A stretch of 12,274 nt of DNA from Alphaproteobacteria bacterium (lineage in GTDB: Bacteria; Pseudomonadota; Alphaproteobacteria; Micropepsales; Micropepsaceae): assembly GCA_028869355.1 (NCBI GenBank), contig JAGWSK010000172.1, forward strand, positions 1-12,274. The letters run 5' to 3'. How positions within the stretch are numbered: the stretch's first letter is position 1; each line of letters begins with the position of its first letter. The notes beneath the pieces are model-generated. The model had not been told where the DNA came from. It did no database searches and worked only from the letters and a program-made list of their open reading frames with translations. Shown in pieces: positions 6,270-12,274 of this stretch. Position numbers and translations under genes: made by a program.

Positions 6270-6775
6270 GGCTCTCCTCCCTCTGCGGGCGCAAAATCAC
6301 ATGCGCCTTCTGTCGCGGACGGAGGTCAGCAGCATTCGCCCTGGGTCGGGCGCGCTACTTGGCACTCCCCACGGTGAATCCAATCTATGCCGATCTGCTC
6401 CCGGGCGCCGCAGAAAGCGGGCCGAGATATGTCAATGCCTGCCGGATTCCATCATGTGTGTCTTAAATGACGCAATTGGATTGTGCCTGCGCGCGGGCGC
6501 AACAAAAGGTTGACCACACTCGATGGACTCGGGACCAGGTCCGTCGCGTTGCGCGGTAAAGTGCTTTGCAATTGCGATAGGGGATACGGTTGCGAATATA
6601 CCGGCGAGGCTACTGTGTGTGTGCGACTCGGCATGCCGGCAGTTCGGCGGGTGCATCAAGGCTGCCACGGCGAAATCCCAAGAGACGTAGACGACCTCTT
6701 AACATACTGGAATATCGAATTGTTTTCGGAAAACCGCAGCGCCTTTCAGGTGCTGTCAACCTGTGGTTTTGCAAA

Positions 6776-6792
6776 TGTATCGGTGCGATACA
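6776..6792. promoter_or_regulatory. Inverted repeat, candidate operator for receptor 2
   Basis: TGTATCG-GTG-CGATACA is a perfect 7-bp inverted repeat around a 3-bp spacer. It lies about 250 bp upstream of the receptor 2 ATG in the AT-rich part of the divergent spacer. The TGTA...TACA outline with a CG-containing core is of the size bound by LacI/GntR/TetR-type regulators. No regulator gene is in the window to match it. Confidence 0.35.
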
Positions 6793-6808
6793 ATATATGA
6801 ACGCTTAT

Positions 6809-6902
6809 GTCGTAAAATCGAGTCCGCAAGCAATTTTTGGGACTTATCACGACAAAAATGCCACACATGGAAAGCTAACGACACGTTTTGAGATAGTCGT
6901 GA
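6809..6902. promoter_or_regulatory. Cluster of four GTCGTNA motifs upstream of receptor 2
   Basis: GTCGTAA (6809-6815, +), TCACGAC (6847-6853; GTCGTGA on minus), TAACGAC (6876-6882; GTCGTTA on minus) and GTCGTGA (6896-6902, +) all fall within 94 bp. The second and fourth form a 7-bp inverted repeat and are each followed, in plus-strand reading, by an A-rich run (ACAAAAA, CAAAATA). They could be half-sites for one regulator. Chance clustering in an AT-rich spacer is also possible. Confidence 0.25.
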
Positions 6903-7044
6903 CAAAATATTCTGGACAACCACACGCTGTAGTTTAAATCTTCCTCCCGCCGGTGGAGTGTTGCGTCGACGCGCTGCATCAGAAGCGCCGGTTCGGGTTC
7001 ACCCACCGCTAAACGAAGGCGCCAATGCGCCAAAGGGGGGAAAC

Positions 7045-10000
7045 ATGAATCCGACTGCATCCCGAATTGCGACTTTAATGGGCACAGCGTCGATTGCCGC
7101 GCTGACCAGCGCGTTGTCGGCGCAAGCTCAGCAAATGACGGCGCAGGCAGAGATGGCCCAGGCGGGCCCGGAGGCCGTGCCGGAACAGGTGCTGATCACC
7201 GGGTCACTGATTCATGGCACAGCCGCAGTCGGCGTGCCGGTGACCAATCTGGGCACTCAGGATTTCACCGAAACCGGCAATGTCACGATCGGCGACCTGT
7301 TTCGCACCGTGCCTCAAGCCAACGTAGCGCCGGGTCCCTCGGCGGTGAATTCAGGCGGCCACCAGGAACGCGAGACGCGCGTCAATATCCGTGGTCTTGA
7401 CCAGACAGGGCCGCGCAGCCTGCTGATGGTTGACGGCGTGCGCTTTCCTCCGCAGGCGGATGGTTTGTGCGCCATCGATCCCTCGGTGATTCCCGCGCTG
7501 GCGCTCGACCGCATCGACATTCTCGCCGACGGCTCGTCCGCAACCTACGGATCCGACGCGATTGCCGGCGTGATCAATGTCATCCTGAAGCGCGGTTATG
7601 ATGGTGCGGTGACGCTGCTGCATATCGGCCAGCCCACGGACGGCGGTGGCGGCACGCAATATCAGGCCTCGCAGTTGTGGGGCCGGACCTGGAGCGGCGG
7701 CGACGTCACGTTGACCTATGAATATACTTACGAGCACCAGATCCCCGGCACGGTGCATTCCAATTTCACCATGGACTACTCGCCGTGGGGCTTGGACAAT
7801 GAAATCCCAATCGGTTCTTCATCGCCCGGCACGATCAGCATCGGTGCGCCGAACGTCAATAACGGCCTCGGCCGGTCGGGTGTCGGCACAGTATGCTCCA
7901 ATTGCTTTGCCGTCCCGCATGGCGGCGGGACCGCTTTCAACGCCGCGCTGAACAACGGCCTCGGCCCGCTGAATCCATCCCAGGCCGGTGCGGCCTTTTC
8001 AAGCTATGCGGCGGGCGTCAATGAGATCAATCCGATGAAGACCGGATGGGAACTGGCGGCGCAGCAGAAAAACTCGGCCGTCATGACACTCGATCAAACG
8101 CTGTTTCCCGGCGTGTCGTTCTTCTTCACCGGCTTTTATGCCAATCGCCGGGTCAACGAATTGCTGCCGTCGGATTACAGTCAGGGCGTCACCAACGACA
8201 TCCACACTTTCATCGTGCCGACCACCAATCCCTATTACCCAACCGGCGCTCCGGCCGGGTTGCGGGTGTCGTACAATTTCTATCTCGAAGACCCGCCCAA
8301 CATGCCGGCCTATGAAATCTCCTATCGCGGTTCGGGCGGTTTCAATCTCGACCTGCCATTCCAGTGGAACGGGCAGCTTTATTATTCCTACAGCTATGAG
8401 ACCAACAAATATTTCCTGAGTGAAATTAACGACAACGCCGCCAGCGTCGCACTCGGCAATGTCGTCGGGGGCATTTCCAAGCCTGCGGCGCTGCCCTATC
8501 TGAACCTGTTCTGCGATCCGAGAGCATTCCAGTGCAACGCACCGCTAACCCTGGCCTATGTCAGCGGACAGCGCGAGCTCGGCGACATTTACCAGATTGA
8601 CGAACGGGGCGCGAAATTCGACGGTCCGATTCCGTTCGATCTTCCGGCGGGGCAGATCAAGGTTGCGATCGGCGCAACCTATGAATCCGACACGGTGACC
8701 GCCTTTACGGCCAACAATGTGGGCACGCCGGCGGGCACCGCCGCGCAGGGCAATACGCAAGGCCAGTCCAATGCCGCGGGCCAGGGGCTGCTCGCGCCGC
8801 TGGTCGATGTCGAGCCCTACAATGTGTGGGCCGAGTTCACCCAGGTTGACATCCCGGTCTTCGGCGACAATTTCAACATTCCATTGGTCCGCCGGCTCGA
8901 TCTGGAAGGCTCGTTCCGCCACGACAGCTATAACGGCTCGCTCTCGGGTGCGACCAGCAATCCCAAAGTGGCGTTCACCTGGCTGATCGACGAGACGATC
9001 GGCGCGACGGTGCGCGGCACCTGGGGCACCTCTTTCCGCTTCGCCAATGCCGGCGAATATTCCACCGTCGCCAGCGACGCCAATGGCGATTTCAACTTCA
9101 ATGGTCAGCCCGGTCCGATCCAGCTCCTGTGCACCGGCGGCGTGCCGACTCCGGGTACCGCGGCGGCGGACCTGATCGCCGGAGGCGTGCCCTGCGGCTC
9201 GTTTCCCGGCGGCATCGGCTGGGCCGGCGGGCCGCATCCCCAATTGCGCGCCTTCACGACTCCGGCCGGCGTTGCGTCAACCCGCGAGGGCGGCACCAGT
9301 CTGGCGCCGGAAACATCCAAGAACTATAGCGTGGGAATCGAAATCGCGCCGCAGTTTGCGCTGCTCCGCGGTCTCGATGTGCAGGCCACCTGGTACAGCG
9401 TGAAAGTCAACGGCACGCTGCTCGGATTCACCAACAGCACGACCTCGACCCTCAATCAGCCGAGCGATCGCTTCCACATCATCCTGCCCAGCGACCTCGG
9501 CTGTCCCGTTGCGGCCAATGCGGCTCCCACCACCTGCGCGCCATTCGAAGCGATGGCCGCCGCCGCGCTGCTCGACCGCAACAGTCCGTCGGACATCAGC
9601 TTCCTGAGCAACGTATTCTGGATCAATGACGGCAGTACGGTGGGGACCGGCTTCCTGCATGTTGAAGGGGTGGACTACAACGCCAGCTATACTCTCGATT
9701 TAGGCGACTTCGGCGCCTGGAATACGGGCATCACCGGCACCTATTACCTGCATCAATTCCAGCAGACGGCACCCGGGACGCCGGTCATCGATTTCCAGCA
9801 TCAGAATCTGACGGGCATCGGCGGTGGGCCGACCATGAGCGGCGTCGAGACCAGTCCGAGAATGATCTACCGGGCGCGATTGGGCTGGAGTGACGGGCCC
9901 TACAGCGTTACCGGCTTCATGAACTTCATCGGGCATTATTTCCGCACCTGGGCCGTTCCACCCAATGTCAATTTCCAATGCGCGACCTCCGGCGGCACGG

Positions 10001-10278
10001 TCGGTGGCGGCTCATTCCCCTGCGCCATCAGCAACTACACGAGTATTGAGCCGTCCTGGTACACCTTCGATTTGTCGCTCGGTTACAACACAGGTGATCT
10101 GCCCGCGAATGATTATCTCAAACGGATCAATCTCCAGTTGACGATCCAGAACCTGATGGGGAGGCACTCGTCCTTCCAGTACGGGCCGACCACCAGCACA
10201 CGCAATATATCCGCATATGACATCCTCAAACCAAATGATGGCCGGGTGATCGGGATCTCGCTCGTCAAGACCTGGTAA
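7045..10278 (+). CDS. TonB-dependent outer-membrane receptor, paralogue 2
   Basis: This 1077-residue receptor is closely related to the divergent paralogue 1. It has a signal peptide to about residue 28 (SAQAQ), the EQVLITGS element at 47-54, a plug to about residue 186 with VNIRGLD, LLMVDGVRFPPQADG and ATYGSDAIAGVINVILKR, and then the barrel ending in W1077. Its cysteines fall at equivalent places: 142, 284/287, 490/497, 696/717, 820/831 and 979/993. Relative to paralogue 1 it has a Gly/Gln/Ala-rich insertion at about 560-585. The ATG at 7045 is chosen because it follows a strong AAAGGGGGG (7032-7040) and starts the signal peptide MNPTASRIATLMG. A GTG at 6958 in the same frame would add 29 unsupported residues. 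A terminator follows 12 bp after the stop, so it is probably monocistronic. The ligand is unknown. Confidence 0.9.
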   Translation: MNPTASRIATLMGTASIAALTSALSAQAQQMTAQAEMAQAGPEAVPEQVLITGSLIHGTAAVGVPVTNLGTQDFTETGNVTIGDLFRTVPQANVAPGPSAVNSGGHQERETRVNIRGLDQTGPRSLLMVDGVRFPPQADGLCAIDPSVIPALALDRIDILADGSSATYGSDAIAGVINVILKRGYDGAVTLLHIGQPTDGGGGTQYQASQLWGRTWSGGDVTLTYEYTYEHQIPGTVHSNFTMDYSPWGLDNEIPIGSSSPGTISIGAPNVNNGLGRSGVGTVCSNCFAVPHGGGTAFNAALNNGLGPLNPSQAGAAFSSYAAGVNEINPMKTGWELAAQQKNSAVMTLDQTLFPGVSFFFTGFYANRRVNELLPSDYSQGVTNDIHTFIVPTTNPYYPTGAPAGLRVSYNFYLEDPPNMPAYEISYRGSGGFNLDLPFQWNGQLYYSYSYETNKYFLSEINDNAASVALGNVVGGISKPAALPYLNLFCDPRAFQCNAPLTLAYVSGQRELGDIYQIDERGAKFDGPIPFDLPAGQIKVAIGATYESDTVTAFTANNVGTPAGTAAQGNTQGQSNAAGQGLLAPLVDVEPYNVWAEFTQVDIPVFGDNFNIPLVRRLDLEGSFRHDSYNGSLSGATSNPKVAFTWLIDETIGATVRGTWGTSFRFANAGEYSTVASDANGDFNFNGQPGPIQLLCTGGVPTPGTAAADLIAGGVPCGSFPGGIGWAGGPHPQLRAFTTPAGVASTREGGTSLAPETSKNYSVGIEIAPQFALLRGLDVQATWYSVKVNGTLLGFTNSTTSTLNQPSDRFHIILPSDLGCPVAANAAPTTCAPFEAMAAAALLDRNSPSDISFLSNVFWINDGSTVGTGFLHVEGVDYNASYTLDLGDFGAWNTGITGTYYLHQFQQTAPGTPVIDFQHQNLTGIGGGPTMSGVETSPRMIYRARLGWSDGPYSVTGFMNFIGHYFRTWAVPPNVNFQCATSGGTVGGGSFPCAISNYTSIEPSWYTFDLSLGYNTGDLPANDYLKRINLQLTIQNLMGRHSSFQYGPTTSTRNISAYDILKPNDGRVIGISLVKTW

Positions 10279-10290
10279 CGTCTCCCCCTT

Positions 10291-10330
10291 GGTCCGGCGC
10301 TGGAGTCGTCGCTGCGCCGGGCCACTTTTT
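10291..10330 (+). terminator. Rho-independent terminator of receptor 2
   Basis: GGTCCGGCGC (10291-10300) pairs with GCGCCGGGCC (10314-10323) to give a 10-bp stem with a single G-T wobble around a 13-nt loop, followed closely by TTTTT (10326-10330). It lies 12 bp after the receptor 2 stop. It separates receptor 2 from receptor 3, implying that receptor 3 has its own promoter. Confidence 0.8.
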
Positions 10331-10639
10331 GCGTGATCCCGTCCCTGCGCGATCAGCAAGTGGAGCAACATGCCGGACAAATAATCTGTATACAGATCAA
10401 CTGCACATCGATTACCAGAGAGAGAGAAACGCCGGGCGCACACGTCTGGCGCGTGTTGCGTCATTATTGCCACAGAGGCAAAGATTTTGGGACAGATGCG
10501 GCATAATTCGCGCGTGACGGGTTGCTGAATTCTCCTCCCCTCGGATAAATCTTCGGAGTGCCGCAGCTACCACAAGTGCTTGCGCGGCAAAGCTGATCCG
10601 GGAGATTGCGCGTCACTTACGCGCCCCAAGGGGGAGATG
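10331..10639 (+). other. Promoter and leader region of receptor 3
   Basis: This 309-bp stretch holds no gene. It contains the perfect palindrome at 10384-10397 and TTGCGTCATT (10456-10465), shared with the region upstream of receptor 1. A stretch with CTCCTCCC and GGAGTG (10532-10560) resembles the receptor 2 leader (6940-6960). A strong Shine-Dalgarno AAGGGGGAG (10628-10636) precedes the start. A -35/-10 pair cannot be fixed with confidence. Confidence 0.5.
10384..10397. promoter_or_regulatory. Perfect 14-bp palindrome, candidate operator for receptor 3
   Basis: ATCTGTATACAGAT is a perfect 14-bp palindrome about 243 bp upstream of the receptor 3 ATG. It contains the TGTATACA core found in operators of some GntR/FadR-family and related dimeric repressors. 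There is no such regulator gene in the window. The symmetry is directly visible; the regulatory role is inferred. Confidence 0.45.
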
Positions 10640-12274
10640 ATGAATTCCAACGCATCGCGTTTCGCGACCCTTATGGGGTCCGCATCGATTCTCAGCCTGA
10701 CGACGGCGCTCAGCGCGCAGGCACAGCAAATGGCGGCGGCCGCCCCGGCAACGGTGCCGGAACAAGTGCTGGTCACCGGATCGCTGATTCACGGCGCCGC
10801 GGCGGTGGGCGTGCCGGTCACCAATCTCGGCGTGCAGGATTTTGCCGAAACCGGTTACGCGACGATCGGCGAACTCTTCCAGACTGTCCCTGCCGCCAAT
10901 GTCACCCTTCCCCAGGCAACGATCAGCGGCGGCCAGCAGGAACGCTTGAACCGCGTCAATATTCGCGGTCTGGACAGCACCGGTCCACGGTCACTGCTGA
11001 TGGTTGACGGCATCAGATTCCCGCCACAGGCCGACGGACTTTGCGCGATCGACCCGTCGATCATTCCCTCGCTGGCGCTGGATCGCGTGGACATTCTGGC
11101 CGATGGCGCGTCGGCAACCTACGGGTCGGACGCGGTTGCGGGCGTGATCAATGTGGTGCTCAAGCGCGGTTTCGATGGCGCCACGACCCTGTTGCATATT
11201 CAGCAGCCGACGGATGGCGGCGGTTTTCAGGCCCAGGAATCGCAATTGTGGGGCCGCACCTGGGACGGCGGCGACGTCACACTGACTTACGAACATGACG
11301 ATATCCTGCCAATCCGCGGCAATGTGCACTCGAAATTCACGATGAATTTCACGCCGTGGGGACTCGATAATCCGACTCCGCTGGGCGCTTCGATTCCGGC
11401 TACCATTTCCAATGGTAAGCCCGCTGCGTCGACCGGAACGATCTGCTCGAACTGCTACGCGGTCCCGAAGGGCGCCGGTTCCAATTTCAACGCGTCGGTC
11501 AACAATGGCCTTGGACCGACCGCAGCGGGGAGCGCGCCGACATTCAGCTTCTCTTCGCTGGTTGCAGGGACGACAAACGAAGTGCCGAATGCGCTTGCGC
11601 TCGGTTATGAAGATGCGGCGCAACAGAAAAATCAGCTTGTCGGAACATTCGACCAGAGGCTGTTCCCGGGCGTATCGCTCTTCTTCACCGGCTTCTACAG
11701 CAACAGGCGAATTGAGAATCTTGATCCGCCCTTCTACGGCAACGGTGTCGCGAACGCGCTCAGACCAGTCACGGTTCCGACGAACAATCCGTATTACCCG
11801 TCGAACGTGCCGGCGGGCGCGTTCGGCAAGCTTCAGGTTTCGTACGATTTCCCGTTCGAAGTCCCGACCTTCAATGACGCATACGAAATTTCCGCGCGCT
11901 ATTCCTTCGGCTTGAATCTCGATCTGCCGTTTGGCTGGACGGGCCAGATTTACGATTCCCGCAGCTATGAAACCGATCAGTATTATCTGCAACTCGTAAA
12001 CCAGAACTATGTCAAAGCTGCGTTGGGCAACAACAAGCCTTCCAGCATTCCGTTCCTGAATGTGTTCTGCGATCCCACCGCCTTCAAGTGCAATTCGCCG
12101 ACCACGCTGAATTACATCCGGGCGTTCCGGCATCTCGGTGATGTCTATCAATTGGAGGAAAAAGGCGGACGATTCGACGGACCGCTGTTCGATTTGCCGG
12201 GCGGCCAGATCAAGGCGGCTATTGGCGGCACATATGAATCGGACAATGTGCTTGGCATCCAGGCCAATGCCGGC
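10640..12274 (+). CDS. TonB-dependent outer-membrane receptor, paralogue 3 (3' truncated by window end)
   Basis: The first 545 residues of a third member of the receptor family run in frame, without interruption, to the last base of the window. They show a signal peptide (MNSNASRFATLMGSAS... to about SAQAQ-29), EQVLVTGS at 41-48, and plug blocks VNIRGLDSTGPRSLLMVDGIR and ATYGSDAVAGVINVVLKR. The barrel start carries the shared Cys135, Cys269/Cys272 (TICSNCYAVP) and Cys477/Cys484 (FCDPTAFKC). The linker between signal peptide and plug is about 6 residues shorter than in its paralogues. Of two adjacent ATGs (10637 and 10640), the second aligns with the MNPTA start of the others and has better spacing from AAGGGGGAG (10628-10636). 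A palindrome-bearing promoter region and an upstream terminator suggest independent expression. The ligand is unknown. Confidence 0.88.
   Translation, partial: MNSNASRFATLMGSASILSLTTALSAQAQQMAAAAPATVPEQVLVTGSLIHGAAAVGVPVTNLGVQDFAETGYATIGELFQTVPAANVTLPQATISGGQQERLNRVNIRGLDSTGPRSLLMVDGIRFPPQADGLCAIDPSIIPSLALDRVDILADGASATYGSDAVAGVINVVLKRGFDGATTLLHIQQPTDGGGFQAQESQLWGRTWDGGDVTLTYEHDDILPIRGNVHSKFTMNFTPWGLDNPTPLGASIPATISNGKPAASTGTICSNCYAVPKGAGSNFNASVNNGLGPTAAGSAPTFSFSSLVAGTTNEVPNALALGYEDAAQQKNQLVGTFDQRLFPGVSLFFTGFYSNRRIENLDPPFYGNGVANALRPVTVPTNNPYYPSNVPAGAFGKLQVSYDFPFEVPTFNDAYEISARYSFGLNLDLPFGWTGQIYDSRSYETDQYYLQLVNQNYVKAALGNNKPSSIPFLNVFCDPTAFKCNSPTTLNYIRAFRHLGDVYQLEEKGGRFDGPLFDLPGGQIKAAIGGTYESDNVLGIQANAG

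Larger units (their letters stand above)
6270..7044. other. Divergent intergenic regulatory region between receptors 1 and 2
   Basis: This 775-bp spacer carries the promoters of two divergent receptor genes. It is visibly richer in A and T than the genes, most of all at about 6700-6950. Two open frames here (6483-6800 and 6590-6937, +) show no recognisable domain and no good ribosome-binding site, so no gene is called. Specific elements are a 17-bp inverted repeat (6776-6792) and a cluster of GTCGT-type motifs (6809-6902). The 10-mer TTGCGTCATT (minus strand, 6475-6466) recurs upstream of receptor 3. A small GGCGC-CAAT-GCGCC hairpin (7018-7031) sits just in front of the receptor 2 Shine-Dalgarno. 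No single -35/-10 pair is convincing for either gene. Confidence 0.55.

Noticed and set aside
6478..6508. GC-rich imperfect inverted repeat TTGTGCC...GGCGCAA as a terminator
   Set aside because: No T-run on the required strand and it lies between divergent genes where no terminator is expected.
6483..6937. Two overlapping plus-strand open frames in the divergent spacer (105 and 115 codons)
   Set aside because: No recognisable domain, no convincing Shine-Dalgarno and AT-rich sequence. The spacer is better explained as regulatory DNA.
8545..9243. 232-codon open frame on the minus strand
   Set aside because: It is antisense to the barrel of receptor 2 and its residue composition is typical of a frame shadow. 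No motif was recognised.
10991..12151. 386-codon open frame on the minus strand
   Set aside because: It lies entirely antisense to receptor 3, whose plug and barrel motifs and cysteine plan match its paralogues. The antisense product is Arg/Ile-rich without any recognisable domain. Long antisense frames are expected in GC-biased coding DNA.
3072..12274. Receptors as dedicated arsenic or siderophore transporters
   Set aside because: Only proximity to the ars operon and the presence of cysteines suggest arsenic. There is no Fur-box-like site or siderophore gene, so no ligand is assigned.

Overview
The window looks like a piece of a Gram-negative, alphaproteobacterial-type chromosome. It is GC-rich coding DNA with large outer-membrane TonB-dependent receptors, an ars operon that ends in an aquaporin instead of an arsenite pump (an arrangement known from rhizobia), and strong Shine-Dalgarno sequences at some genes but none at others. 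The exact genus cannot be told from the sequence alone.

Layout. Positions 3-284 (+) hold the last part of an ABC-transporter ATPase (TOBE domain). Positions 361-624 (+) encode an 87-residue protein built almost entirely of pentapeptide repeats. Its stop codon overlaps the predicted promoter of a tRNA-Val(CAC) gene at 664-738. A compact, tightly packed arsenic operon follows on the same strand: arsR (884-1264), arsI (1230-1700), arsC (1705-2232) and aqpS (2229-2903). Its promoter is close to consensus, is covered by a 24-bp imperfect dyad, and predicts a leaderless arsR mRNA.

From 3072 to the window end there are three paralogous TonB-dependent receptors of about 1065-1077 residues. Receptor 1 is on the minus strand (3072-6269). 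Receptor 2 is divergent from it (7045-10278, +). Receptor 3 is co-directional with 2 (10640 to beyond the window end). A 775-bp AT-richer divergent spacer separates receptors 1 and 2. A good rho-independent terminator and a 14-bp perfect palindrome lie between 2 and 3. All three receptors share a peculiar cysteine plan: one plug cysteine plus five close cysteine pairs in the barrel region (the first two pairs are visible in the truncated third copy).

How the genes may work together. The ars genes form a coherent pathway. ArsC would reduce arsenate to arsenite, ArsI would cleave methylarsenite or related trivalent organoarsenicals to arsenite, AqpS would let arsenite leave passively down its gradient, and ArsR would sense As(III). 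The receptors need an energised TonB-ExbB-ExbD complex that is not in the window. Their substrate cannot be read from sequence, and nothing but proximity ties them to arsenic. The most noteworthy points are the leaderless, operator-covered arsR start, the pump-less organoarsenical pathway, the cysteine-paired receptor family with partly conserved leaders, and the palindromic candidate operators in front of receptors 2 and 3.
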